The position numbers and the translations under genes are program-made. Of a DNA stretch of 64,000 bases, positions 41,844 through 52,180 are shown piece after piece; the first letter of the stretch is position 1, and each line of letters starts with the position of its first letter. Under the pieces are notes generated by a model that saw only the letters and a list, made by a program, of their open reading frames with translations, made no database searches and was not told the DNA's origin. The DNA lies in assembly GCF_001468395.1 (NCBI RefSeq), contig NZ_LNSG01000014.1, forward strand, positions 1 to 64,000, in the 5' to 3' direction. This stretch comes from Sphingopyxis sp. H073 (GTDB taxonomy: Bacteria; Pseudomonadota; Alphaproteobacteria; Sphingomonadales; Sphingomonadaceae).

Positions 41844-43772
41844 TCACGCCCGCGCGCCCGCTTCCTCGACGCCGGCGCTGTTGTGGCGCAGCGCCTTCAG
41901 CACGCAGTCGACGATCTGCGGCGCGTTGAGCCCCGCGGCATCATATTGCGCCTGCGGCGAATCCTGGTCCTGGAAGATGTCGGGCAGCCGCATCGTGCGC
42001 AGCTTGAGCCCCGCGTCGATCAGCCCTTCGTCGCTCGCCAAGGTCAGCACATGCGCGCCGAGCCCGCCGATGCTGCCTTCCTCGATTGTCACGCACACCT
42101 CATGGGCGGCGAGCGTCCTGCGGATCAGCTCCTCGTCGAGCGGCTTCGCGAACCGCAGGTCGATCACGCTCGTCGAAAGCCCGCGCGCCTCCAGCGTGTC
42201 GGCCGCTTTCAGCGCCTCGGCGAGCCGCGTGCCGAGCGAAAAGATCGCAACGGTCTTGCCGGCCCGCACGACGCGGCCCTTGCCGATCGCCAGCTTCTCG
42301 GGAACCTCGGGCAATGGCACGCCGGTGCCGTTACCGCGCGGATAGCGGAAGGCGATCGGGCCGGCGTCATATTCGGCCGCGGTATAGGTCATATGGACCA
42401 GCTCGGCCTCGTCGGCGGCCGCCATCACCACCATGTTCGGCAGGGTCGCGAGATAGGTGACGTCGAACGACCCCGCGTGGGTCGATCCGTCCGCCCCGAC
42501 GAGCCCGGCGCGGTCGATCGCAAAGCGCACCGGCAGGTTCTGGATCGCCACGTCGTGGACGACTTGATCGTAAGCGCGCTGAAGGAAGGTCGAATAGATC
42601 GCGGCGAACGGTCGCATCCCCTGCGCCGCGAGTCCCGCGGCAAAGGTCACGGCATGCTGCTCGGCGATGCCGACGTCGAAGCTGCGGTCGGGGTGGGCCT
42701 TGGCGAATTTGTCGACGCCGGTCCCCGACGGCATCGCCGCGGTGATCGCGACGATGCGCGGGTCGCTGTCGGCCAGCTTCGCCAGCGTCTCGCCGAACAC
42801 ATTCTGGTACGACGGCGGCCCCGGCGGCGCCTTCGCCTGTTCGCCGGTGATCACGTCGAACTTCTGGACGCCGTGATATTTGTCGGCGGCGGCCTCGGCG
42901 GGGGCATAGCCCTTGCCCTTCATCGTCACCGCGTGGATCAGCACCGGACCATGGTCGCTGTCGCGTACATTCTCCAGCACCGGGATCAGATGATCGAGAT
43001 TATGCCCGTCGATCGGCCCGACATAGTAAAAGCCCAATTCCTCGAACAGCGTCCCGCCCATCGCCATGCCGCGCGCGAACTCGTCGGTCTTCTTCGCCGC
43101 CTTGTGCAGCGGCTCGGGCAGCTTGCGCGCAAAGCGCCGCGCGATCTCGCGCAGCTCGACGAACGGCCGCGACGAGACGAGCTTGGCGAGATAGGCCGAG
43201 AGCCCTCCGACCGGCGGCGCGATCGACATGTCATTGTCGTTCAGGATGACGATCAGCCGGTTGCCCGCCTGCTTCGCGTTGTTCATCGCCTCATAGGCCA
43301 TGCCCGCCGACATCGACCCGTCGCCGATCACCGCGATCGCGCGGCCGGGCTCGTCCTTCAGCTTGTTCGCGATCGCAAAGCCGAGTGCGGCACTGATCGA
43401 GGTCGACGAGTGCGCCGCCCCGAACGGGTCATATTCGCTCTCGCTGCGCTTGGTGAAGCCCGAAAGCCCGCCGCCCTGCCGCAGCGTGCGGATGCGGTCG
43501 CGGCGGCCGGTAATGATCTTGTGCGGATAGCATTGGTGCCCGACGTCCCACACGATCTTGTCGCGCGGCGTGTCGAACACATAGTGGAGCGCGACGGTCA
43601 ATTCGACGACGCCCAGCCCCGATCCCAGATGCCCGCCGGTGCTGCCGACGGCCGAAATCGTCTCGGCGCGCAGCTCGTCGGCGAACTGGCGGAGGTCTTC
43701 GGGCTTCAGCTTGCGGAGGTCGGCGGGGACATCCACCGTGTCGAGCAGCGGCGTATGCGGACGGTCGGTCAT
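41844..43772 (-). CDS. dxs: 1-deoxy-D-xylulose-5-phosphate synthase
   Basis: Thiamine-diphosphate enzyme condensing pyruvate and glyceraldehyde 3-phosphate, the first step of the MEP isoprenoid pathway. It has 642 aa. [17 protein letters not shown] through LNDNDMSI is the TPP/Mg motif, [11 protein letters not shown] holds a catalytic histidine, and [13 protein letters not shown] supplies the TPP-activating Glu region. The start at 43772 (MTDRPHTP) is standard; longer readings are spurious. It needs thiamine, whose synthesis gene thiC is also in this window. Isoprenoids feed carotenoids and quinones. Confidence 0.97.
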   Translation of the reverse strand: MTDRPHTPLLDTVDVPADLRKLKPEDLRQFADELRAETISAVGSTGGHLGSGLGVVELTVALHYVFDTPRDKIVWDVGHQCYPHKIITGRRDRIRTLRQGGGLSGFTKRSESEYDPFGAAHSSTSISAALGFAIANKLKDEPGRAIAVIGDGSMSAGMAYEAMNNAKQAGNRLIVILNDNDMSIAPPVGGLSAYLAKLVSSRPFVELREIARRFARKLPEPLHKAAKKTDEFARGMAMGGTLFEELGFYYVGPIDGHNLDHLIPVLENVRDSDHGPVLIHAVTMKGKGYAPAEAAADKYHGVQKFDVITGEQAKAPPGPPSYQNVFGETLAKLADSDPRIVAITAAMPSGTGVDKFAKAHPDRSFDVGIAEQHAVTFAAGLAAQGMRPFAAIYSTFLQRAYDQVVHDVAIQNLPVRFAIDRAGLVGADGSTHAGSFDVTYLATLPNMVVMAAADEAELVHMTYTAAEYDAGPIAFRYPRGNGTGVPLPEVPEKLAIGKGRVVRAGKTVAIFSLGTRLAEALKAADTLEARGLSTSVIDLRFAKPLDEELIRRTLAAHEVCVTIEEGSIGGLGAHVLTLASDEGLIDAGLKLRTMRLPDIFQDQDSPQAQYDAAGLNAPQIVDCVLKALRHNSAGVEEAGARA

Positions 43773-43819
43773 CGCGCCGTCATAATGGTAACCGCAGAAA
43801 CTGTCGAACGAAAAGGGGC

Positions 43820-44062
43820 CTAATCGCCGCTCGCCGTGCCACCTTCCTCTTCGCGCGCCTTCGCCGCATCGACCTGCGCGTAAAGCCCGCGCACCATCAG
43901 GTCGGTGAACACCAGCATCACCCCGACCGTCCCGACCAGCAGCGCGACCGCCGCGACCGGAAACGGGCCGATCGCCGCAATCGCGCCGCGCCGCATCGCG
44001 GCGGCAAGCAGCACCGCGACCGCCATCAGGGCATAGCCGACAAAGCGCCATGCGCGGGTCAT
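43820..44062 (-). CDS. Small membrane protein upstream of dxs
   Basis: An 80-aa protein with two membrane segments ([17 protein letters not shown] and [19 protein letters not shown]) and a charged C-terminal tail. It lies 47 bp upstream of dxs on the same strand and may share its transcript. ATG 44062 (MTRAWRF) is chosen; a longer frame begins in the preceding promoter region. No family is recognised. The gap 44063-44224 to the divergent porin-like gene should hold both promoters; no clear boxes were identified. Confidence 0.6.
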   Translation of the reverse strand: MTRAWRFVGYALMAVAVLLAAAMRRGAIAAIGPFPVAAVALLVGTVGVMLVFTDLMVRGLYAQVDAAKAREEEGGTASGD

Positions 44063-44224
44063 GCTGAACCGGACCGTGCCCGCGGGCCAATCAACGATAT
44101 GAAAGGATATTGGTGCATGAATGCCACGATGCAGGGGAAAGCAACCTCTCGCAAGACGAAGACGTTGCATTGATGTGACATTCGCCTACACCCCTTCACA
44201 GAGGGGCAAGATAACAGGACAGCC

Positions 44225-45250
44225 ATGCCCGCTTGGATTTCGCTCTTTCGCCTCTCCCGGTCCGCACCGATCCTTGCTTTCGCCTGCGCCTTCGCCGCGC
44301 CCGCCGCGATGGCCGAGGAAACCTCGCTTCCCTATGATATCGTCGAACCCGCCGGCAGCGGAATCCCCGGCAGCGGCGAAGTCCCCGAACCGCCGTCCGC
44401 CGGCTATCTGCAGCGCGGCGATATCGACGACAATATTCTCCTCCCGACCCGCGGCGACGACATCGACGACGATGACGAAAGCCGCAAATGGGCGCGCGAC
44501 TATTTCGCGGTCGCCGCGGGGGTGATGACGACGCCGAGCTACAATGGCTCGGACGATCGCACCCTGCTCCCCGCTTTCTACATCCGCGGCCGCGTCAGCG
44601 GTTTTTCCTTCTCGACGCGCGGCACCAACCTCCAAGTCGACCTGCTGCGCCAGCGGCGCGGGGCAAAGACCGACATCAAGTTCGGCCCGATCGTCAGCCT
44701 GCGCAGCGACCGCACCGGCCGCATCAAGGATCCGCAGGTCGAGGCGCTCGGCGAAAAGAAGCTGGCGGTCGAGGTCGGCGCGATGGCGGGGATCAGCCAC
44801 ACCGGCGTGATCACCAGCCGTTACGACCAGATCGCCTTCCGCGTCGTCGCGCTCAAGGACGTGTCGGGCCGCCACGGCAGCTGGGCCTTCTCGCCGACGA
44901 TCGACTACGGCACCCCGCTATCCAAGCAGCTCTATGTCGGCGTGTCGGCGTCGATCAATTTCTACGGCAAGGGCTTCGGCCGCTATTATTTCGACATCGA
45001 TCCCGCGGGCAGCGCCGCGAGCGGGCTTCCCGTCTATAACCGCGCGGGCGCGAAGGGCGGAGCGGGCAAATATACGCTCGGCCTCGCGAGCGCCTATGCG
45101 CTGTCGGGCGATCTCCGCAAGGGCTTCGTCCTGATCGGCGGCGCGCAATATGGCCGGATGCTCGGCCGCATCGCCGATTCACCGATCGTCAGCATCGCCG
45201 GCAGCCGCAACCAGTGGCTCGCGGGCGGCGGGATCGCTTATCAGTTCTGA
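44225..45250 (+). CDS. MipA/OmpV family outer-membrane protein
   Basis: A 341-aa protein with a signal peptide ending at AAMAEE, an acidic low-complexity stretch (GDDIDDDDES, about 78-87) and a 12-strand-type beta barrel from FAVAAGVMTTPSYNGSDD to the terminal aromatic GIAYQF. MipA/OmpV proteins have been linked to murein hydrolase scaffolding and to porin-like roles; which applies here is not known. The acidic stretch after the signal peptide is unusual and may bind cations. Confidence 0.88.
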   Translation: MPAWISLFRLSRSAPILAFACAFAAPAAMAEETSLPYDIVEPAGSGIPGSGEVPEPPSAGYLQRGDIDDNILLPTRGDDIDDDDESRKWARDYFAVAAGVMTTPSYNGSDDRTLLPAFYIRGRVSGFSFSTRGTNLQVDLLRQRRGAKTDIKFGPIVSLRSDRTGRIKDPQVEALGEKKLAVEVGAMAGISHTGVITSRYDQIAFRVVALKDVSGRHGSWAFSPTIDYGTPLSKQLYVGVSASINFYGKGFGRYYFDIDPAGSAASGLPVYNRAGAKGGAGKYTLGLASAYALSGDLRKGFVLIGGAQYGRMLGRIADSPIVSIAGSRNQWLAGGGIAYQF

Positions 45251-45282
45251 CGGGTAGTGGGCGAAAGCCGACATAAGTAGCT

Positions 45283-45386
45283 TCGTCACCCTGAACTTGT
45301 TTCAGGGTCCATGGCTCGCCGTTTCCTTGGTGCTGCGCTTGCCGAGAGCTAAGGCCATGGATGCTGAAACAAGTTCAGCATGACGA
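45283..45386. repeat. Paired-hairpin intergenic repeat (REP-like), copy 3
   Basis: Bounded by TCGTCA and TGACGA. Hairpins CCCTGAA/TTCAGGG with loop CTTGT (45289-45307) and ATGCTGAA/TTCAGCAT (45361-45381) have CCATGG next to each. The spacer is longer than in the other two copies. It lies between the convergent porin-like and LysR genes. Confidence 0.75.
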
Positions 45387-45428
45387 GCTTGGCACGACCG
45401 CTCCCCGCCCCAAAAGCGATACACCCCC

Positions 45429-46319
45429 TCAAACCAGCCCCGTCATCCGCATCCGCGCCTTCATCGCGGCGATGAACAGCCGCACCGACGGCAGCGCCGC
45501 GCGCGACGGTTCGAACAGCAGGTGGACCGGCAGCGCTTCGGGCTGCTCATCGGGCAGCAGCGAAACCAGCCGCCCCGCATCGACCGCCGCCGCGACCTGG
45601 TAACTCAGCAGGTTCGCAATCCCGACCCCCGCCTCGGCCGCCGCCAGCGCGGCGTCGACGGTGTTGACGACGAAGCGCGGCCGCCGTTCGAAGCGCCAGC
45701 GGCCGCTCGCGAGCTGCCATTCGTTCGTCGTGCGCGGCCCCTCCATCCCGATCAGCTCGTGCCCCGCAAGTTCCGTCACCACCCCCGGCGCCCCGCGCCG
45801 CGCCAGATAGGCGGGGCTCGCGACCAGCATCTGGCGCACCCGGCCGATCCGCACCGCCTTCAGCCCCGAATCGGCGAGCGGCCCGATCCGCACCGCAACG
45901 TCGATTCCTTCCTCGACGATGCGGACGTTGCGGTCGATCAGCATCATGCGCGCGCCGAGCGCCGCATGTTCGATCAGCAGCGCATCGACGACTGGCAGCA
46001 CATGCAGCCGCCCGAACATCACCGGCGCGGTGAGGTAAAGCTGCCCGCTCGGCACCGCCTCGACCCCGCGCGCCGCGCGCTCGGCATCGGCGAGTTCGCC
46101 GAGCAGCCGCCGCGCCTCGCCCAGAAAGGCGCTGCCCGCGTCGGTCAGCGACACCGCGCGCGTCGACCGGTGGAACAATGCGGTGCCGAGCCGCGCCTCG
46201 AGCGCCGCGATCCCGCGCGTCACCGCGGGCGGCGAGCTGCCGATCTTGCGCGCCGCCGCGGCAAAGCCCCCCTCGCCCGCCACCGCGACGAACATTTCCA
46301 GCGTCAGCAGTCGGTCCAT
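45429..46319 (-). CDS. LysR family transcriptional regulator (2)
   Basis: A 296-aa regulator with an N-terminal HTH (MFVAVAGEGGFAAAARKIG then PPAVTRGIAALEARLG) and an effector-binding domain from GQLYLTAPVMFG. It is divergent from the five-gene FMN-protein cluster, with 133 bp between, and is the obvious candidate to control it. The effector is unknown. Confidence 0.9.
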   Translation of the reverse strand: MDRLLTLEMFVAVAGEGGFAAAARKIGSSPPAVTRGIAALEARLGTALFHRSTRAVSLTDAGSAFLGEARRLLGELADAERAARGVEAVPSGQLYLTAPVMFGRLHVLPVVDALLIEHAALGARMMLIDRNVRIVEEGIDVAVRIGPLADSGLKAVRIGRVRQMLVASPAYLARRGAPGVVTELAGHELIGMEGPRTTNEWQLASGRWRFERRPRFVVNTVDAALAAAEAGVGIANLLSYQVAAAVDAGRLVSLLPDEQPEALPVHLLFEPSRAALPSVRLFIAAMKARMRMTGLV

Positions 46320-46323
46320 GATT

Positions 46324-46340
46324 ATTCCATTTACCGGAAT
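46324..46340. promoter_or_regulatory. Candidate LysR-type operator for the five-gene cluster
   Basis: ATTCC-N7-GGAAT is an AT-rich dyad just upstream of the LysR start. A T-N11-A LysR box can be drawn within it. The surrounding 46321-46390 is AT-rich, as expected for divergent promoters. Confidence 0.45.
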
Positions 46341-46452
46341 TAACTTGTTCGATCTTCCCTGATTATCACAATCTACGCAACGGCCTAAATCGATGCGGCG
46401 AACGGAAGCGTGCCCCCTCCAGCTTCCGTTCGCACTCTTGGAAGGACGGCAG

Positions 46453-47079
46453 ATGGCGCAGAATTACCGGCATATCGTTTTCAGCGACGCGGCGAAGGCG
46501 CTGCAGGAACAGCATGGGTCGCGCATCTCCTATGCAAAGCTCGACACGCGCCCGGTCGGCGAGATCGACGTGCTTACCGCGAAGGAGATTGACTATATCG
46601 CGCTCCGCGACAGCTTCTACATGGCCAGCGTCACCCCCGACGGCTGGCCCTATATGCAGCATCGCGGCGGCCCCGCCGGTTTCCTCAAGCATGTCGGCGG
46701 CAACCGCATCGGTTTCGCCGATTATCGCGGCAACAAGCAATATATCAGCACCGCGAACCTCGCCGCGAACGACCGCGTCTCGTTGTTCCTGATGGACTAT
46801 CCGAACCGCGAGCGGCTGAAGATCGTCGGTCACGCACACAGTGTCGAGCTCGCCGACGATCCCACGGCGGTCACCGCGTTGATGCCCGAGGGGTATCGCG
46901 CGGTGCCCGAGCGCGCCTTCTTCATCGACGTGATCGGCTGGGAGTGGAACTGCTCGCAGCATATCACGCCGCGCTTCACCGAGGCCGAAATTTCGGCGGC
47001 GATCAAGCCGATGGCCGCCGAACTCAACCAGCTGCGCGCCGAAATCGCCGCGCTCCGAGCAGAAAGGGATGACCAATGA
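46453..47079 (+). CDS. Pyridoxamine 5'-phosphate oxidase-family FMN-binding protein
   Basis: A 208-aa split-barrel flavoprotein of the PNPOx-like (MSMEG/YaaF-type) group. SFYMASVTPDGWPYMQHRGGP and GNRIGFADYRGNKQY form the FMN site, ERAFFIDVIGWEWNC is near the C-terminal domain, and a C-terminal coiled coil of Glu/Ala/Arg follows. ATG 46453 follows GGAAGGA. It is the first of five genes read from the LysR-controlled promoter. It overlaps the next by ATGA. Probable oxidoreductase of an unknown, possibly xenobiotic, substrate. Confidence 0.82.
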   Translation: MAQNYRHIVFSDAAKALQEQHGSRISYAKLDTRPVGEIDVLTAKEIDYIALRDSFYMASVTPDGWPYMQHRGGPAGFLKHVGGNRIGFADYRGNKQYISTANLAANDRVSLFLMDYPNRERLKIVGHAHSVELADDPTAVTALMPEGYRAVPERAFFIDVIGWEWNCSQHITPRFTEAEISAAIKPMAAELNQLRAEIAALRAERDDQ

Positions 47080-47486
47080 CGACCGCTTGTACGCAGGGCG
47101 CCCACCATATCGGCCTCGCCGTCCGCGACGTCGCCGAAGCGCGCGACTTCTTCGTCGAGGCGCTCGGCTTCGGCGTCGCCGCCGAGCGCCCCGACTATCC
47201 CGCGATCTTCGTCACCGACGGCACGACGCTGCTCACCTTGTGGCAGGTCGCCGATCCGGCGGGCGCGACCGCCTTCGACCGCCGCGCGAACATCGGCCTC
47301 CACCATCTCGCGCTCCGCGTCGCCGACCTCGACGCGCTGCGCACCGTCTTCGCGCGCGTCCAGAACCATCCGGGCACGGTGATCGAATTCGACCCCGAAC
47401 CGATCCGCGAGGGTGCGACGACGCACCATTTCATCTGCGCGATGCCCGGTGGTATCCGGATCGAATTCGCGACCCCCTTCGCCTGA
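47076..47486 (+). CDS. VOC family glyoxalase-like protein
   Basis: A 136-aa metal-dependent VOC-fold protein with two beta-alpha-beta3 modules: HHIGLAVRDVAEARDFFVEALGFG and HHLALRVADLDALRTVF. Metal-ligand histidines start each module, and a Glu is in GGIRIEFATPF. It could be a lyase, isomerase or dioxygenase. Translation is coupled to the FMN-binding protein. Cluster context suggests one shared small-molecule substrate. Confidence 0.85.
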   Translation: MTTACTQGAHHIGLAVRDVAEARDFFVEALGFGVAAERPDYPAIFVTDGTTLLTLWQVADPAGATAFDRRANIGLHHLALRVADLDALRTVFARVQNHPGTVIEFDPEPIREGATTHHFICAMPGGIRIEFATPFA

Positions 47487-47492
47487 AAGGAT

Positions 47493-47972
47493 ATGCCGAT
47501 GCCCCGCCCCCCGCTCCCGCCATTCGACCATGACAGCGCGACGCTGAAAGTCCGCCTTGCCGAGGACGGCTGGAACAGCCGTAACCCCGCGCGCGTCGCG
47601 CTCGCTTATACCGAAGACAGCGTCTGGCGGAACCGCTCGACCTTCGTCACCGGCCGCGAAGCCATCGTCGACTTCCTCGCCGGCAAATGGCAGCGCGAGC
47701 AGGATTACCGGCTGATCAAGGGGCTATGGGCCTTCACCGGCAACCGCATCGCGGTGCGCTTCGCCTATGAATGGCACGACGAGGCGGGCCAATGGTGGCG
47801 CTCCTACGGGAACGAGAATTGGGACTTCGCCGACAATGGCGAGATGCAGCGCCGCATCGCGAGCATCAACGACCTCGCCATTGCCGAATCCGACCGGCTG
47901 TTCCACTGGGATCGCGGCGAAAGCGGCCGCCGCCCCGACGACCACCCCGGGCTCGAAGAGCTCGGCCTCTGA
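47493..47972 (+). CDS. DUF1348 / NTF2-like (SnoaL-fold) protein
   Basis: A 159-aa protein of the DUF1348 nuclear-transport-factor-2-like family. [19 protein letters not shown], the [17 protein letters not shown] strand and [21 protein letters not shown] are characteristic. The fold makes a conical pocket used by isomerases and hydrolases; the role here is unknown. It is 6 bp after the VOC gene with an AAAGGAT ribosome-binding site. Confidence 0.88.
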   Translation: MPMPRPPLPPFDHDSATLKVRLAEDGWNSRNPARVALAYTEDSVWRNRSTFVTGREAIVDFLAGKWQREQDYRLIKGLWAFTGNRIAVRFAYEWHDEAGQWWRSYGNENWDFADNGEMQRRIASINDLAIAESDRLFHWDRGESGRRPDDHPGLEELGL

Positions 47973-48000
47973 CATCTCCGTCCGCGAAAGGATCCCGGCC

Positions 48001-48222
48001 ATGCCCTATGTCAACATCCAGATCACCCGCGAGGGCGCGACGGCCGCGCAAAAGGCCGAGCTGATCGGCGGCGTCACCGAGCTGCTGCAGCGCGTCCTCG
48101 GCAAGAATCCGGCGACGACGGTCGTGGTGATCGACGAGGTCGATACCGACAATTGGGGAATCGGCGGCCTTCCCGTCCTCGACTATCGGGCGAAACAGGC
48201 TTCGGGGGGACCGGCACGATGA
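48001..48222 (+). CDS. 4-oxalocrotonate tautomerase family protein
   Basis: A 73-aa tautomerase. The catalytic Pro is at position 2 (becoming Pro1 after Met removal, MPYVNIQITREG). It has a beta-alpha-beta body with VTELLQRVLGKNPATTVVVIDE and the usual NWGIGG turn. ATG at 48001 with GAAAGGAT upstream. It overlaps the transporter gene by ATGA. Such enzymes convert enol/keto acids in aromatic or dicarbonyl breakdown. Confidence 0.88.
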   Translation: MPYVNIQITREGATAAQKAELIGGVTELLQRVLGKNPATTVVVIDEVDTDNWGIGGLPVLDYRAKQASGGPAR

Positions 48223-48674
48223 CGAGCGGCAACGCGACCGGATTCGCGATCATCATGTTGCTCACCGGCATCGGCATCCCGATCCTCGCCGCGCTCAACG
48301 GCGGCCTCGGGGTCCGGCTCGGCGCCCCGATGGCGGCGTCGATGATCCTGTTCGGGCTCGCCTTCCTGATCGCGACCGCGGGCGCGCTCGCGACCGGTTC
48401 GATCGGGCAGATCCGCTTCACCTCCGACATTCCGTTCCAGTTCTACTTCGGCGGCTTGTTCGTGGCCTTCTATGTGATCGCGGTGACCTTCATCGCGCCC
48501 AGGTTCGGGGTCGGCAACGCGATCTTCTTCGTCCTTGTCGGCCAGCTCATCAGCGCCGCGACGATCGACCATTTCGGCCTGTTCGGCGCGATGCGCTCGG
48601 CGATCGACGTCAAGCGCGTCGCCGGGATCGCGCTGATGGTCGCCGGCGTCTATCTCGCGCGGCGGACCGCGTGA
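48219..48674 (+). CDS. DMT family transporter (YdcZ/DUF606)
   Basis: A 151-aa inner-membrane protein with five hydrophobic segments of the half-size DMT type (DUF606). FAIIMLLTGIGIPILAALNGGLG, QFYFGGLFVAFYVIAVTF, and FVLVGQLISAATIDHFG are family-typical. It would dimerise to make a transporter and is the last gene of the LysR cluster, perhaps exporting a product or taking up the substrate. A G-rich repeat follows. Confidence 0.86.
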   Translation: MTSGNATGFAIIMLLTGIGIPILAALNGGLGVRLGAPMAASMILFGLAFLIATAGALATGSIGQIRFTSDIPFQFYFGGLFVAFYVIAVTFIAPRFGVGNAIFFVLVGQLISAATIDHFGLFGAMRSAIDVKRVAGIALMVAGVYLARRTA

Positions 48675-48676
48675 TA

Positions 48677-48805
48677 ATCCTCCCTGCGGCGCAGTCGTGG
48701 GGAGGGGGACCGCTCGCGAAGCGAGTGGTGGAGGGGCTGCGCCATAGCCCTTCCGTCGGCGGCTGCGCCGCTGCCACCTCCCCATCGCTCCGCGACAGGG
48801 AGGAT
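48677..48805. repeat. Complex GGGGAGGGGG repeat, copy 1
   Basis: Outer inverted ends ATCCTCCCTG/CAGGGAGGAT enclose G-rich and C-rich arms (GGGGAGGGGGACC, GGTGGAGGGGC, CCACCTCCCC) that fold back on each other. A close relative lies at 57670-57798, and a partial one at 63085-63109. Confidence 0.75.
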
Positions 48806-48809
48806 CGCC

Positions 48810-49265
48810 CTAGCGCCGCGTATAGACCCAGCGCCGCGCCTCCGACCCGTCGAGCAGCGATATCGTCGCGGTCAGCGTGTCGCCCTCGCGCGCATAGGTG
48901 ATGCGCTGCGGATAGTCATGCGCCGCATTCTCGAAGGTCGCGCTCGTTCCATCGCGCGCGGCCAGCCGGAACGCCACCGGCGCCCCGCCGCCGGGCTGCG
49001 CCAGATAGCTGACGGCCCCGTCGGCGCCTGCCTGCAGCCGCAGAAACTCGAATTCGCGCAAGCTCCCGTCGCGCCCCGACCGGCTCGCGCCCAGCATCAC
49101 CCCGCCGCGCGGCACCGTCCAATATTCCTCGGTCCAGCGCCCCCCGCTATCCTCGCTGCCCTCCTCGATCCACGATCCCGCCATCCAGCCGAGATCGTCG
49201 ACCGTCGCGGCGGGCGCCGCCGCGGCCAGCAACAGCGCCGACAGCGCCACCATCATCCGCTTCAT
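48810..49265 (-). CDS. DUF6265 family exported protein
   Basis: A 151-aa secreted protein with a signal peptide MKRMMVALSALLLAAAAPAA and a lipocalin-like body typical of DUF6265: LGWMAGSWIEEG, WTEEYWTVPRGGVMLG and ATFENAAHDYPQRI. Function unknown; a small hydrophobic-ligand binder is a guess from the fold. The ATG at 49265 is used; a second Met follows three codons later. It stands alone and is divergent from an AraC-type gene. Confidence 0.85.
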   Translation of the reverse strand: MKRMMVALSALLLAAAAPAATVDDLGWMAGSWIEEGSEDSGGRWTEEYWTVPRGGVMLGASRSGRDGSLREFEFLRLQAGADGAVSYLAQPGGGAPVAFRLAARDGTSATFENAAHDYPQRITYAREGDTLTATISLLDGSEARRWVYTRR

Positions 49266-49348
49266 ACGCGCCTCCCTTGTTCGCCCCTTTTGCCACGCGG
49301 CGCACGGGGCGTCTTGAACCGATGCGACAATCATCGTCTAATCCGCAC

Positions 49349-50032
49349 ATGGACTATCGCGAGTTCGCTCCGCCGCCGCATCTCGCGGGTCTGATCAAGC
49401 TGCGCTGGACGCTCGCGGCCGAGGGCGACCCCGGCGCATGGCTGCCGCAGCAAGCGACCCCCGACGGCTGCGTCGAGGTCATCCGCCGTATCCGCGGGCG
49501 GTCGCGTTGGGGCGGCGACCAGCCGTCATGCTTCGTCGTCGGCCTCGTCGACCGCCCGCAGCCGTTCGAGGTCAGCGGCGATGCCGCGTTCGAGGCGCTG
49601 CGCCTCTGGCCATGGGCGTGGGGGCTCCTTGACGACGCGCCGCTTTCCGCGCTCTACGGGCGCTGGGCACCTTTCAGCGCCGACTTCGCCGCCATCGAGA
49701 CGCGGCTCGCCGCCGCGCCCGGTCTCGGCGCCATCGGTGCCGCGCTGATCGCCGCGTCGAGCGTGGCCGATATGGCCAAAAGGACCACGATGAATCCCCG
49801 CACGCTGCAGCGCTGGTTTGCCCGCCACGTCGGCCTGCCGCCCCGCGTCTGGCTCCGTGTCATCCGCTTCCAGAGTGCGTTCGAGACGCTGCCCGGCGAG
49901 CCGAACCTCGCCGATCATGCCGCCGCGCGCGGCTTCGCCGACCAGGCGCATATGGCGCGCGAGTTCCGGGCGCTTGCGGGCGTACCCGCGACGGCCGCTC
50001 GCCACCGCGCGCGCGGTCCGTTTCTGGCCTAG
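49349..50032 (+). CDS. AraC family regulator (DUF6597 N-terminal domain)
   Basis: A 227-aa regulator. The N-terminal half (DYREFAPPPHLAGLIKLRW, then TPDGCVEVIRR) matches the DUF6597-type sensor domain. The C-terminal half is an AraC HTH (TMNPRTLQRWFARHVGLPPR and HAAARGFADQAHMAREFRALAG). The ATG at 49349 fits the domain start; 49322 adds nine residues. Neither has a strong ribosome-binding site. The target is unknown, with divergent DUF6265 the nearest candidate. Confidence 0.82.
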   Translation: MDYREFAPPPHLAGLIKLRWTLAAEGDPGAWLPQQATPDGCVEVIRRIRGRSRWGGDQPSCFVVGLVDRPQPFEVSGDAAFEALRLWPWAWGLLDDAPLSALYGRWAPFSADFAAIETRLAAAPGLGAIGAALIAASSVADMAKRTTMNPRTLQRWFARHVGLPPRVWLRVIRFQSAFETLPGEPNLADHAAARGFADQAHMAREFRALAGVPATAARHRARGPFLA

Positions 50033-50106
50033 GCCGCCTGACTTTCCGCTGCGGCGCGCTGTCTTTCGATGGACAGCGCGCCGCCGCCCGGCTAAGCATC
50101 GCCCAT

Positions 50107-50197
50107 CCCCGGGGAGCCGCGTCTGTGATGGCCGGTTGAGAGCGGAATAGACCGCGACCCGTTGAACCTGATCCGGGTAATACCGGCGGAGGGAGGG
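50107..50197 (+). promoter_or_regulatory. TPP riboswitch (THI element)
   Basis: GGGGAGCC at the left, GAGAGC in the first pocket, and ACCCGTTGAACCTGATC, CGGGTAATACCGG, then GGAGGGAG at the right match the thiamine-pyrophosphate aptamer consensus. It lies 70 bp upstream of thiC, whose translation or transcription it should turn off when thiamine pyrophosphate is plentiful. Confidence 0.95.
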
Positions 50198-50252
50198 TCG
50201 GCTTCACCCCAAAGCGAAACGGGGCGTGAAAACCGTCTTTCGCTCCGGCTAA

Positions 50253-52160
<1,908 letters not shown>

Positions 52161-52180
52161 GAACTCCGAACAAGCCCACT

